Part shown: one piece after another, positions 34,301 to 41,892 of the stretch
Numbering within the stretch: the stretch's first letter is position 1
Layout: the number at the start of each line of letters is the position of its first letter
DNA from: Geomonas oryzisoli
GTDB taxonomy: Bacteria > Desulfobacterota > Desulfuromonadia > Geobacterales > Geobacteraceae
Direction of reading: 5' to 3'
Length of the DNA: 64,000 nt
Assembly (NCBI RefSeq): GCF_018986915.1
Contig: NZ_CP076723.1
Coordinates: 4,244,228-4,308,227 of the forward strand
Notes under the pieces: model-generated
Told to the model about the DNA's origin: nothing
Seen by the model: the letters and a program-made list of their open reading frames with translations, nothing else
The model's database searches: none
Program-made: the position numbers and the translations under genes

Positions 34301-35849
34301 GGTTGCCCAGCGCGTCCAGCGCCACCCCCACCGGCTGGTTCACGCTCGCGAGGTTAGCGGGCAGGCCGTCGCCATTGGAGGCTGCCGCGCCGTTGCCTGC
34401 GACGGTCGTGATGATGCCGGCGCTATCTATTTTCCTGATGCGGTTGTTGCCGCTGTCGGCGATGTAGAGGTTGCCCGACGCATCGAGCGCAAGGCCTATC
34501 GGGTTGGAAAGAGTCGTGGCTCCCGCCGGGATGCCATCCTGGCCATAACCCGCGACGCCGGTGCCGGCAACGGTCCAGACCATGCCGTTGCCGTCGATCC
34601 TGCGGATACGGTGGTTGCCGGAATCGGCGATGTACCTGTTGCCGGCCTGATCCGCGACCACGGAGCCGACCCAGTAGAAGGCCGCATTCGCGGCCGGTCC
34701 GCCGTCGCCGGTCCAGCTATTGGTGCCGTTGCCCGCGAAGGTCGAGATGTTGCCCAGGAAGTCCACGCTACGGATACGGTAGTTGCCGGTGTCGGCGATG
34801 ATCAAGTTCCCGCTGCCGTCGCAGGCGACCCCACCTGGTTGCAGCAGCGCCGCCGCCGTCGCCGGTCCGCCGTCGCCCGAGAAGCCCCAGTCGCCGTTTC
34901 CGGCCACGGTGCTGACTGTGCCCACCGTGTCGATTCTGCGGATGCGGTTGTTGTTGGAGTCGACGATCAGGAGTCGTCCCTGCTGGTCGAAGGCGACCCC
35001 CCTGGGGTACTGCAACTGGGTCATGGCCGGGTTCAGGCCGTCACCGTTGAAGCCTGGTTCTCCTGTACCCATCACGGTGGTGATGATCCCGTTGGTGCCG
35101 ACCATGCGGATCTTGTGGTTACTCTCATCGGCTATGAAGACGTTCCCAGCCTGGTCCACTGCGATGCCGCTCGGGAAGGTAAGAGACGCCGCGGTGGCCG
35201 GGCCGCCATCCCCGGTGCTTCCCCACCATCCGACTCCGGCGATGGTGGTCATCATGCCGCCCGCCACTTTCCGGACCCGGTAGTTGCTGCGATCCGCGAC
35301 GATCAGCGCTCCGGAGGGATCGACGACGATGTCCACAGGCGTGTTCAAAGCGGAGGCGAGCGCGGGGCCGTCGCCGCTGAAGGAGGCCATGCCGGTCCCG
35401 GCGACGGTTGTAATGATGCCGGAAGGGTCCACCTTGCGGATCAGGTTGTTGTTGGTATCGGCTATGAACAGGTTGCCGTTGCCGTCCAGCGCGACCCCCA
35501 TGGGATAGTTGAGCCGCGCTTGCGTGGCGGGACCGTCGTCACCCGAGTTGCCGGGGGTCCCTGTTCCTGCCACCGTGGTGATCACACCCGATGGTGCGAC
35601 CTTCCGCACCCGGTGATGGTCCTGGTCCGCGATATAGACGTTTCCGGCATTATCGGCGACAATCTTGTTCGCCCCGACCACCGCCGACACGGCCAGGCCG
35701 CCGTCACCGACCCCGCCACCAGCTATGGTGATGATGTCGCCTTGAGCGGCCAGGACCGTCCCGGTCAGCAGGTTCAACAGTAGTGCGCACACGGCCAGCA
35801 ACTGGATCACAGGGGCACGGTACGGTTTTCGCGTCAGGCACTGCTTCAT
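28344..35849 (-). CDS. Giant secreted NHL/Ig-like/CARDB repeat protein
   Basis: 2501 residues after a GAGGAGG. A signal peptide (LLAVCALLLNLLTGTVLAA, about 16-34) starts it. About residues 36-705: roughly twelve NHL repeats of about 55 residues (GNLYIADSGNNRIRKID and ITTVAGNG units), forming a beta-propeller or tandem propellers. About 705-1300: Ig-like modules and a MAM/jelly-roll-like pair (W-Y-G-Q-E-x-T-G-N-Y-D-V, then F-R-G-W-Y-L-D-D-I). About 1300-2200: Ig-like units with VVTIASPAAG starts and G-P-H-T-V-R-V-E-A-x-D cores. About 2200-2390: two He_PIG domains. The C-terminus is a CARDB domain (LVVTVVSGPTSGTRG ... AETDENNN). It should be outside the cell, probably for adhesion or matrix. 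No cell-wall anchor motif is seen. Confidence 0.93.
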   Translation of the reverse strand: MKQCLTRKPYRAPVIQLLAVCALLLNLLTGTVLAAQGDIITIAGGGVGDGGLAVSAVVGANKIVADNAGNVYIADQDHHRVRKVAPSGVITTVAGTGTPGNSGDDGPATQARLNYPMGVALDGNGNLFIADTNNNLIRKVDPSGIITTVAGTGMASFSGDGPALASALNTPVDIVVDPSGALIVADRSNYRVRKVAGGMMTTIAGVGWWGSTGDGGPATAASLTFPSGIAVDQAGNVFIADESNHKIRMVGTNGIITTVMGTGEPGFNGDGLNPAMTQLQYPRGVAFDQQGRLLIVDSNNNRIRRIDTVGTVSTVAGNGDWGFSGDGGPATAAALLQPGGVACDGSGNLIIADTGNYRIRSVDFLGNISTFAGNGTNSWTGDGGPAANAAFYWVGSVVADQAGNRYIADSGNHRIRRIDGNGMVWTVAGTGVAGYGQDGIPAGATTLSNPIGLALDASGNLYIADSGNNRIRKIDSAGIITTVAGNGAAASNGDGLPANLASVNQPVGVALDALGNLYVAEFSGNRVRKIDTAGIITTVAGNGFPDYNGDNISAAAAAIGQPGSVSIDADGNLYIADSYNARIRKVDPSGIISTVAGTGEKGYSGDGLPAVAAGLENPLGVRAFNGSLYISGGNRVRKVDSQGEISTLAGNGAPGFSGDYGPATAAALNFPTAVWIDPDGTVLISDSGNGRIRLVYPGAPDTAVLIDSGANSTSSYNVTLTLTCMGVTGVCGGVQLSNDAATWTSTIPFQATMPWTLLPGEGAKTVYVRFVDDFSTWSGVYSDSIYLVGGNPGVTIQEPVAGGVYGNDPLLVYSLSGPVGSVTVYVDGTVMPKVSGDHLGPLAVGPHQVRVQVRDPYGVSMAFAESSFTVDGTVAFADDFEGGTLKWESVNGLWHLATPGSLYPNSHSGGNSMWYGQEPTGNYDVGANSGWIVSTPFTVPASGTLRFWSWEQVESNGDMYDTRKVYVSAEGGAWVQVYQSLDDSSAWHQVGVDLAQFAGKSARLIFEFKSVDGASNDFRGWYLDDITVSGAAAPPVAAGYEGFESGLLQSPPWIPVGGQPWRVVSDSSHTGAYSARSGAIVDGQTSVLETSVDCAAGDMSFWFAVESESNFDFLTVQVDGVERGRWSGSYGWTQASIPVSAGPHTFRWTYLKDTSVSVGRDAAWIDDIVFPTAGAVPVVTMTSPVQGAVYKESPLLSFNTTASAATIYLDGIVTPLQNGMPLPSLADGSHTVRVESSSAAGMAAAEVSFFIDATAPVVTITAPLPGSVVGNTPVLAYSANEGGTVTVWIDGIQTEAPSGMSLKYLPDGSHTVHVQEVDAAGNIGFAESSFIVRGGSVATSFIDDMESGLGKWESASGLWNLASLGSSSNGNSHSGYTSWWYGQESTGNYDVGLTSGALVSRAFTVGASATLKFWSWEQTEANTNYDTRKVFLSTDGGATWMLLVQLTDATSSWHEVVTNLEQYAGMQVKLKFEFNSVDGVANAYRGWYLDDISVTGPGAPGPAPTGETFESGDLSALPWVSSGNAPWTVTTGNQHGGQFAAKAGTIFDGQSSSLETTVDSPGGTMSFWFAVSSEYYWDVLHFYVDDVEQGNWSGDVGWTQFQVAVAPGIHTFRWRYTKDGSVSVGADTAWIDDIVFPAKAVPTVTLTSPVPGGSYKEEPVLSYSVSEGSEVVKLDGIEIGTRSGYILPPLGDGPHTVRVEASNTAGTGYAEATFVVDRVAPVVTITSPASGTTDNSQPLLAYSASEGAPVVKLDGVVVSVPSGSALPQLADGIHTVRVEATDGAGNVGFAEVSFTVDTVHLVLSVDPLPSLMNSNSFVLTGTRDSRANYFSVISSNGGSFGMLTNPTDSTWRLPITGVREGSTTFDIREEDGAGHVATTSLTVVVDTVAPVVTIASPVAGVTGKSTPILNYTVSEGVPVVRLDGVEVARASGDTLGPLSEGAHTVRVEASDAAGNVGFAQVSFTVDSIAPVVTIASPAAGLGNNRTPVLTYSVSEGDAVVFVDGVVAAKASGDTLGPFADGPHTVRVEATDAAGNVGFAQANFSVDATAPVVTIASPAAGLGNNRTPILTYSISEGAAVVWVDGVVVAKTSGDTLGPLADGPHTVKVVVTDTAANSSVAEVSFTVDATAPTVTITSPASGTTPDGTPLLLYTVGDGSIVVKVDGVVVNKTSGSSLEPLPNGNHTVTVEATDAAGNTGRSSVTFTVAYTALAVDTVALPFGTSGTAYNRSLSASGGVPGYTWSIASGNLPAGLTLNGSTGVIAGVPGTAGSYAFTVRVADSDGASVTGSFTITVYQPVQIGTTSLAGGYAGASYSQSLSASGGTGSYAWSVVSGSLPAGLSLNQATGQIAGTPSVAGSSNFTVECRDGNQTAAMAASTIVIEAARPDLVVTVVSGPTSGTRGKKVMLTATVKNQGQAVAGASTLSFYLSSDGAISSADTKVADVSVVSLAVGGSQTVSFNATVPATLSVGSYVIGAIADRGGVVAETDENNNTQVGGSIDIR
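29640..29945. repeat. Near-identical DNA repeats inside the giant surface gene
   Basis: The stretch around 29640-29705 (GTTGTTGCCCAGGCCGGCGG and following) recurs almost exactly around 29890-29945. This encodes identical Ig-like unit starts and is evidence of recent unit duplication. Confidence 0.7.
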
Positions 35850-35888
35850 GTAGGAAATCCTCCTCTTGGTGAGAAAGTTGGTTTTTCA

Positions 35889-35921
35889 GAAACGACAAAA
35901 GCCCATCCACGGGATAGGCTC
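35889..35921 (-). terminator. Expression-platform terminator of the riboswitch
   Basis: AGCCTATCC-CGT-GGATGGGCT hairpin followed on the minus strand by TTTTGTCGTTTC. It lies between the aptamer and the start of the giant gene, 40 bp before the ATG. Confidence 0.7.
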
Positions 35922-35930
35922 GCTTTGTCT

Positions 35931-36042
35931 ACCCGACTTCGGCAGCCCCTCATTCCAGTAAAGGCTTCCTCCCGTTACTGCACGCCTTTCCCTGGACAGG
36001 TAGCTTTGCGCCACCGGGTTACCCCGGTTTTGCCTTTTCGAT
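35931..36042 (-). ncRNA. GEMM-I type cyclic-dinucleotide riboswitch aptamer
   Basis: On the minus strand the leader reads GGCAAAACC, then a stem ACCGGG-GUAA-CCCGGU with a GNRA-type loop (36013-36028), then GGCGCAAAGCUACC (GCGCAAAGC at 36003-36011), and ends with GGCUGCCGAAG (35937-35949). The order matches the GEMM-I class (GCAAACC-P2-GACGCAAAGCC-P3-GGCAGCCG/GCUGCCGA). These bind c-di-GMP or, in many Geobacter members, 3',3'-cGAMP. The middle P3 arm is longer than usual, and I cannot tell which ligand it prefers. It sits in the leader of the giant surface-protein gene. Confidence 0.75.
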
Positions 36043-36242
36043 CAGAATGTTAATTATTATTGTCGAACTTATATCTCGTAATAACCAGTGATCATTGTCA
36101 TGACGTCACAAATTCGTCACGAATCATGACAACAGATAATTAAAATTCTCACGTATACGCCTTTGGGCAGCAAAGCCTACCTGCTTTGCCACCCATTGTC
36201 AAACCTAATTCAAATTCTTGGATATATAGGGCGTCAGGAAAA
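36043..36242. other. Intergenic region upstream of the riboswitch, no gene seen
   Basis: AT-rich, between the riboswitch and the chemoreceptor terminator. It contains the perfect 13-bp palindrome ATTCGTCACGAAT (36112-36124) and a TGACGTCA octamer at 36101-36107. It presumably holds the promoter of the riboswitch-surface protein transcript. Confidence 0.5.
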
Positions 36243-36271
36243 ACGAAAGCCCGCCAAAGGTGGCGGGCCCG
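36243..36271 (-). terminator. Terminator of the first chemoreceptor gene
   Basis: GCCCGCC-AAAG-GTGGCGGGC hairpin with CTTTCGTTTTTCC on its minus-strand 3' side. Confidence 0.75.
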
Positions 36272-36365
36272 GAAGAAAACAGCCCGGAGCGGCTGGAGGG
36301 TCATTACGGAGATACAGTGCCTGGCGCGACAGCCCGTGGGTGGGCTACCGTGCCAGGTCGGCGGT

Positions 36366-38447
36366 TTAGAATGCCTCGAACTGCTGGTCGAGATCGCTGA
36401 GACTGATGTCGACACCGCCGGGCTGGCCGGCGTGGGTCAACTTGTTCCCCTTGCCCCCCTTGGTTTTCACCGGGGTTTCCTTCCTGGCGGCCTTCACCTC
36501 ATGCACCGGCTCCTGCCAGCGCGGTTTCTGCACGCTCCGGTCCTGGCCGATGTTGAAGTAGCCGATGGTGACCTGGAGCTGTTCGGACTGCGAGGAAAGC
36601 TCTTCGGCTGTGGCGGACATCTGCTCGCTGGCCGAGGCGTTTTGCTGGATCACCTGGTCCAGCTGCTGGATCGCCTTGTTGATCTGTGCGGCACCGCTGT
36701 CCTGCTCCTTACAGGCGGCGGAGATCTCCTGCACCAGTTCCGCCGTGCGCTGGATGTCCGGTAGCATCCGGTCCAGCATCTGCCCGGCGGTCTCCGCCAC
36801 CTCCACGCTGGTGGAAGAGAGTTCCGATATCTCGGCAGCTGCGCGCTGTGAGCGCTCGGCCAGCTTCCTCACCTCGCTCGCTACCACCGCGAAGCCTTTG
36901 CCGTGCTCCCCGGCGCGGGCAGCCTCGATGGCCGCATTGAGCGCGAGGAGGTTCGTCTGGCGGGCGATCTCCTCGATGATGGAGATCTTACCGGCGATAT
37001 CCTTCATCGCCTGCACCGTCTGCGCCACCGCCTTGCCGCCTTCCTGGGCGTCCTGCGCCGACTTGACTGCGATCTTCTCGGTCTGCAGCGCGTTGTCCGC
37101 GTTCTGCCTGATGTTGGACGACATCTCCTCCATGGAGCTGGAAGCCTGCTCGGCTGCGGCGGCCTGTTCGCTCGCCCCCTGCGAGAGCTGCTGCGAGCCC
37201 GACGACATCTGCTGGCTGCCGCCCGCCACGTTGTTCGCTGCCTCCTTGACGTCGGTCACCACGGCGGAGAGCTTGGCCACCATGCTGGAGAGGGAACGCA
37301 TCAGCTCGTCGTTGCCGGAACGTTCGGTGAGCTGGACGGTCAGGTTGCCGCCGGCGACCTCCTTGGCGGCAGCGGTGATGTTGGCGATCGCTTCGATCAG
37401 CTGGTTCAGGTTGTTCTTGATCTGGTTGAAGTCACCGCGGTACTCCTCCCTGATGGGAGCGGGCATGTCTCCCTTGGCGATCCGCTCGACGTACTCGGCC
37501 GCGACCTTGAGGGGACCGATGACCGCGTCGAGGGTCTGGTTGACCCCAACCACGATGCGCCGGAAGTCCCCCTGGTGCTTGTCCGCAGCGGCGCGGGTGT
37601 CCAGTCGTCCTTCCACCGCCGCCTGCGACAGTGCGTTGGCGTCCTCGACCAGTGCCCTGATCCGCTCGGTCATCCCCTTGAGCGCGGTCAGGAGCTGCCC
37701 CGACTCGTCCGCCGACTCCGTTTCCAGGTTTGCGGTCAGGTCACCCGCCGCGATCTTGTTGGCCGCCTCGACCGCCTTGCCCAAAGGCTTGGTGATGGCG
37801 TTGGCGAGCAGCTTGGCGAACAGGAAGGCGAGGAAGGCACAGGCGATGCCGCCGGCTACCAGGATCAGCTTGGTCCGCGACTCCAGGGTGTCTGCAGTCT
37901 TCATCCGCTCCGCAAGCAGCGACAGTTCCTCCTTCTGCATGTCGGCAAGCACCACGCGCATGGCGTCCATGAACTGCTTTCCCTTCGCCTGCTGCACCGT
38001 TCTCACCACCCCTTCCATGGCCGCGGCACTCCCTGAGGCCTGCCGTCTCTGGGCGATCAGCGGGTCCACGTCCACCTTCAACCAGTCTTCCTTGGACTGG
38101 AGCAGCTTGTTCAGACGCTCCTGCTGCTTGGGGTTGTCGGAGGTCAGCCGCTTCGCCTCCTCCCATGCCTTGGTGAAGTCCGCCTTCCCGGTGTTGAGCG
38201 GTTCGAGGAACCTGTCCTCGCCGGTAAGGGCGAAGCCGCGCTCCCCCGTCTCGATGTTGACCAGGGCGGCCAGTATATTGCCCACCTCACCCGTCACCTG
38301 GTAGGTGTGCACGTTCATCCTGTTGGCCGCACTGAGTGAGCTGAGATTGATGTAGGCCACGGCAACCAACGCCGTAACCAGAACGATGATGACGGCAAAC
38401 ACCGAGTACAGCTTCTTTCCGATCTTCAAGTCCCTGAAAAAATCCAT
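36366..38447 (-). CDS. Methyl-accepting chemotaxis protein with CHASE3-type sensor
   Basis: 693 residues from [16 protein letters not shown], preceded by GGGAGGAG. TM1 ([20 protein letters not shown]), then an all-helical periplasmic region with the CHASE3 feature [22 protein letters not shown], then TM2 near residue 200 ([21 protein letters not shown]). Two HAMP-like units ([30 protein letters not shown]) and a third ([14 protein letters not shown]) follow. The signalling hairpin is [20 protein letters not shown]. The C-terminal DQQFEAF resembles the NWETF-type tether for CheR/CheB. A sigma28-like promoter precedes the gene. Confidence 0.93.
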   Translation of the reverse strand: MDFFRDLKIGKKLYSVFAVIIVLVTALVAVAYINLSSLSAANRMNVHTYQVTGEVGNILAALVNIETGERGFALTGEDRFLEPLNTGKADFTKAWEEAKRLTSDNPKQQERLNKLLQSKEDWLKVDVDPLIAQRRQASGSAAAMEGVVRTVQQAKGKQFMDAMRVVLADMQKEELSLLAERMKTADTLESRTKLILVAGGIACAFLAFLFAKLLANAITKPLGKAVEAANKIAAGDLTANLETESADESGQLLTALKGMTERIRALVEDANALSQAAVEGRLDTRAAADKHQGDFRRIVVGVNQTLDAVIGPLKVAAEYVERIAKGDMPAPIREEYRGDFNQIKNNLNQLIEAIANITAAAKEVAGGNLTVQLTERSGNDELMRSLSSMVAKLSAVVTDVKEAANNVAGGSQQMSSGSQQLSQGASEQAAAAEQASSSMEEMSSNIRQNADNALQTEKIAVKSAQDAQEGGKAVAQTVQAMKDIAGKISIIEEIARQTNLLALNAAIEAARAGEHGKGFAVVASEVRKLAERSQRAAAEISELSSTSVEVAETAGQMLDRMLPDIQRTAELVQEISAACKEQDSGAAQINKAIQQLDQVIQQNASASEQMSATAEELSSQSEQLQVTIGYFNIGQDRSVQKPRWQEPVHEVKAARKETPVKTKGGKGNKLTHAGQPGGVDISLSDLDQQFEAF

Positions 38448-38499
38448 TACTCCTCCCATTCCTGTTACCGTTCGCTTGTTTGACAACCGATGTCTCCGG

Positions 38500-38526
38500 A
38501 TATCGGTGCAGGCGGTGGGAGATTTA
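38500..38526 (-). promoter_or_regulatory. sigma28 (FliA)-type promoter of the CHASE3 chemoreceptor
   Basis: On the minus strand TAAA-N15-ACCGATAT closely matches TAAA-N15-GCCGATAA. The predicted start is about 45 nt upstream of the ATG. FliA control is expected for chemotaxis genes. Confidence 0.6.
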
Positions 38527-38732
38527 GCAGTTACTTATTCGAAAGCTCCCGGAGGGAGCGCATCATGCCGTGCTTGCACGCGATTTCGTATACTTAGATT
38601 CATATTATTTTTTACTGAGACGGTGGGGTATCGCCGGCCCCGGCGGAACGATCGGCCGGAACCGCAGAAAGTTCAGGATGGGGCGTGAACAGCTGCAGGA
38701 TGTGAGGGGTGAACAGCGGTTGGTTCGCGGCA

Positions 38733-38765
38733 GGCGCCCCTTGCGGCAAAAGCCGCCGGGGCGCC
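38733..38765. repeat. Strong hairpin downstream of the second chemoreceptor
   Basis: GGCGCCCC ... GGGGCGCC outer arms (8 bp) enclose a GCGGC/GCCGC inner arm. There is no T-run, so at most it is a weak minus-strand terminator. It lies in the 331-bp gap 38448-38777, where I otherwise see only the sigma28 site and a GGTGAACAGC-type direct repeat near 38685 and 38708. Confidence 0.5.
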
Positions 38766-38777
38766 CGAGGAGGTAGG

Positions 38778-40385
38778 CTACAGTTTGAAATGACCGACCA
38801 GGCGCTGCAACTTCTCGGCGCTGCCGTTGAGCTCGTGGGCGGCGACGGCGGACTCGTGGGCACCGGAGGCGGTCTGGCGCACGGTTTCGGTGATCTGCTG
38901 CATGCTGCGGGAAATCTCCCCGGTGGTGGCGGTCTGCTCCTCGGCTGCCGTCGCCACCTGGTTCACCTGCATGGCCACGCCCTGCACCTGTTCCAGGATC
39001 TCCCGCAGCGCCTCTCCGGAACGTGCGGCCTCCGCCGTCCCGGTGGTCACCTGCCCCACCCCCTGTTCCATGACCGCCACGGCGGCCCTGGTCTCCTTCT
39101 GGATCGCCTTGATCATCTCGTCGATTTCATGGGTGGCGCGGGTGGTCCGCTCCGCCAGGGCCCGCACCTCGTCGGCGACCACCGCGAACCCCCTTCCCTG
39201 TTCACCCGCACGCGCCGCCTCGATGGCGGCATTCAGGGCAAGGAGGTTGGTCTGGTCGGCGATGTCCTCGATGGTAACGATGATCGCCCCGATCTGGTCC
39301 GAGCGTTCCCCGAGCTTTTCCACCGTCCTCGATGACTCCTGCACTTTCGCGGCGATCTGTCCCATCACCGAAACGGTGGTCTCCACCACCTGGGCCCCAT
39401 CCTGGGCCGAGCGACTGGCCACGGTGGCACCTTCCGAGGCCCGCTGGCAACTCTGGGCGATGTCGCCCGAGGTGGCGGACATCTCCTCCCCGGCGGTGGC
39501 TACCGTGGCGGATTGCTGCGCCACCTCTTCAGCCGCAGCGGCGATCTTTTCCGAGCCGGAACTCAACCGCTCCGACGAAGCCACCACCACGTCCGCCGTT
39601 GCCGCGATCTGCCGCACCATGTCCTGCAGGTTCAGCACGAAGCCGTTGAACTCCCTGGCCGTCTCGGCCAGTTCGTCCCTGGTCGCAATCTCCGCCTGCC
39701 GGGTAAGATCCCCCGCGCTCACGGCGGTCAAGAGGTTACGCATGGCGTTCACGGACGTCATGATCCCCTTCAGCAGCATGATCCCCAGCCCGGTCTGCAA
39801 CAGGACACCTATCAGGCCGATCACACCACCCTCTATCAGGGCCTTGCGGCGCTCCGCGTCGAAGTCCCGGTCCGCCTGCCGCATCTCCCGGACCAGCGAA
39901 TCTGTGACCTTGTCCATCTGGGACTCTATCTTTTCCACCTGCGCTTCGATCTGCCGATCCAGCGCACGGAGTTCCTGATCAGAGCTGTCGCCTCCCCGCA
40001 ACAGCGGCACCATCTTCTGTTCGAAGGTCCCGATCACCCCGGCCACGGAGCCTTTCACCTCGGCGAAAAGTCTCTTTTCCTCGGCAGTATCTGCGCTGGC
40101 AGCGCTCTCCTCGATCGTCTTGAGCACTTCCGCCTTTTTGGCCTCCCACACCTTCAGGGTGCGCTCCAGGTCCCTGTTGATCTCCGCATCGCCGACGACC
40201 CGGTACAGCGCGAGCCCACCCATGGAGGCCTCTTTGGCCAGCACCGCGGCATCCGAGCGCTGGGCGCCCTCATCCTGCATCCTGCCGAGGGTGGCGATGG
40301 TACGGAATTCAACGGCAGCGATCACGGCTATGGTTATCAACATGACCGCCATGTTCATGATGATCTTGGCCCGAATGGTTGTCAT
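38778..40385 (-). CDS. Methyl-accepting chemotaxis protein
   Basis: 535 residues from [16 protein letters not shown], chosen because CAGGAGG lies just upstream; the long extension to 40559 has no family support. TM1 near residues 9-27, a four-helix-type periplasmic region, TM2 ([20 protein letters not shown], about 205), one HAMP ([16 protein letters not shown]), and the cytoplasmic hairpin [20 protein letters not shown] with [14 protein letters not shown]. It ends [10 protein letters not shown] without a CheR tether. It lies upstream of the CHASE3 receptor on the same strand but about 330 bp away, so it is probably a separate unit. Confidence 0.92.
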   Translation of the reverse strand: MTTIRAKIIMNMAVMLITIAVIAAVEFRTIATLGRMQDEGAQRSDAAVLAKEASMGGLALYRVVGDAEINRDLERTLKVWEAKKAEVLKTIEESAASADTAEEKRLFAEVKGSVAGVIGTFEQKMVPLLRGGDSSDQELRALDRQIEAQVEKIESQMDKVTDSLVREMRQADRDFDAERRKALIEGGVIGLIGVLLQTGLGIMLLKGIMTSVNAMRNLLTAVSAGDLTRQAEIATRDELAETAREFNGFVLNLQDMVRQIAATADVVVASSERLSSGSEKIAAAAEEVAQQSATVATAGEEMSATSGDIAQSCQRASEGATVASRSAQDGAQVVETTVSVMGQIAAKVQESSRTVEKLGERSDQIGAIIVTIEDIADQTNLLALNAAIEAARAGEQGRGFAVVADEVRALAERTTRATHEIDEMIKAIQKETRAAVAVMEQGVGQVTTGTAEAARSGEALREILEQVQGVAMQVNQVATAAEEQTATTGEISRSMQQITETVRQTASGAHESAVAAHELNGSAEKLQRLVGHFKL

Positions 40386-40731
40386 TTTTGCCTCCTGTTT
40401 CCCTGCCGTCATCGGCGTTAGCTCTATGTATCGACCGACTACGCCTTTCCATGTATGAGGGGAATCGTAACGGTGACTGCGCTTTTTCCCACAGCAGCGG
40501 CCGCTGTCACAGCCGCATCGGCATCTGCACTCGATTTGCCGGAACCCCATCGGTGCCACCCATTTTTCTTAAAGTTTTCCGCGCGATGACCGATTAGACT
40601 CCACTAAGGCTGATCCAGTCTTCCCGTGGTAAAAAACACGAAATACTGCTACACTACACAAGTTGCCCAGACATTGGTTGCCCTTAACTCATGTTATGAC
40701 AGAGCGATCTGTTCGATCAGGGAGATAGGAG
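40386..40731. other. Divergent intergenic region, no gene seen
   Basis: Separates the minus-strand chemoreceptor from the plus-strand ErcA-like gene. It contains the 12-bp palindrome CAGCGGCCGCTG (40494-40505) and presumably both promoters; I see no convincing -35/-10 pair. Confidence 0.5.
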
Positions 40732-41892
40732 ATGGCGGAAGGTTTGCAGCTTCGAAAGTTTCTTGCTCCGGAATTCATCTTCGGCGTCGGCGCCAGGGAG
40801 TTGGCCGGACGCTACGCCAAAAACCTCGGCGGCCGCAAGGTACTGGTCGTCTCCGACCCGGGGGTGGTTAAAGCCGGCTGGACCAAGGACGTCACCGACA
40901 GTCTGGACGCCGCCGGCGTTCCTTGGGTCCTCTTTACCGCGCTCACACCCAACCCCAAGGCGGACGAGGTCATGGCGGGAGTGGCGCTGTACCAGGCGGA
41001 ACACTGCGACGCCCTGGTCGCGGTCGGCGGCGGCAGCCCGATCGACTGCGCCAAGGGGATCGGCATCGTCACCTCCAACCACAAGCACATCCTCGAATTC
41101 GAGGGGGTCGACATGGTGAAGTCCCCCATGCCTCCCCTCATCTGCATCCCGACCACCGGGGGCACCTCCGCCGACGTCTCCCAGTTCGCCATCATCAGCA
41201 ACCCGCGCGAGAGGGTGAAGATCGCCATCATCAGCAAATCGGTGGTGCCGGACATCGCGCTCATCGACCCGGTCACGCTGATCACCATGGATCCCTACCT
41301 CACCGCCTGCACCGGACTGGACGCGATGACCCACGCCATCGAGGCCTTCGTCTCCACCGCGAGTTCCTCGATGACCGACCTGCACGCGCTGGAGGCGCTC
41401 AAGCTCCTGTCCGCGAACATCATCCCCAGCATCCGCAACCTCGACAACGAGGAGTTCAGGAGCCAGGTGATGATGGGGAGCCTGCAGGCCGGCCTCGCCT
41501 TTTCCAACGCGATCCTCGGCGCCAACCACGCCATGGCGCACAGCCTCGGCGGCGCGCTCGACCTCGCCCACGGCGAATGCAACGCGATCCTTTTGGACCA
41601 CGTCATCGACTTCAACTTCGACTCGGCTCCGGAGCGTTTCGAAAAGATCGCCGAGGCCTTCGGTCTGGACCTGCGCGGCCTCCCCCTCCCCCAGAAGAAG
41701 AAGCGCCTTTTGGAGTACGTCCGCAAGCTCAAGGCGGAGGCAGGGGTGGGGCGCACCCTGGCGGAGGTCGGCGTCGGCCGGGACGACCTGAAGCTCTACA
41801 GCGAGCACGCCCTTAAGGACCCCTGCATGGCCACCAACCCGCGTCGCGCCTCCAAGAGGGACATCGAGGTCGTCTATGAAGAATCCCTCTGA
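40732..41892 (+). CDS. ErcA-like iron-containing alcohol dehydrogenase homologue
   Basis: 386 residues. Group III iron-ADH fold: the N-terminal LRKFLAPEFIFGVGARELAG, NAD-binding AVGGGSPIDCAKGIGI (G-G-G-S, about 98), the metal-site Asp/His set in GLDAMTHAIEAF (about 197), GANHAMAHSLGG (about 263-275) and HGECNAILLDH. The start LQLRKFLAPEF and CIPTTGGTSADVSQFAII strongly resemble ErcA, which in Pseudomonas has a regulatory role in alcohol oxidation and works beside a sensor kinase. Here the stop overlaps a hybrid sensor kinase gene by 17 bp, which supports the regulatory reading over a plain dehydrogenase. Confidence 0.85.
   Translation: MAEGLQLRKFLAPEFIFGVGARELAGRYAKNLGGRKVLVVSDPGVVKAGWTKDVTDSLDAAGVPWVLFTALTPNPKADEVMAGVALYQAEHCDALVAVGGGSPIDCAKGIGIVTSNHKHILEFEGVDMVKSPMPPLICIPTTGGTSADVSQFAIISNPRERVKIAIISKSVVPDIALIDPVTLITMDPYLTACTGLDAMTHAIEAFVSTASSSMTDLHALEALKLLSANIIPSIRNLDNEEFRSQVMMGSLQAGLAFSNAILGANHAMAHSLGGALDLAHGECNAILLDHVIDFNFDSAPERFEKIAEAFGLDLRGLPLPQKKKRLLEYVRKLKAEAGVGRTLAEVGVGRDDLKLYSEHALKDPCMATNPRRASKRDIEVVYEESL

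Noticed and set aside
38733..38765. Transcription terminator for the second chemoreceptor
   Set aside because: Strong hairpin but no T-run on the minus strand; kept as a repeat/hairpin only.
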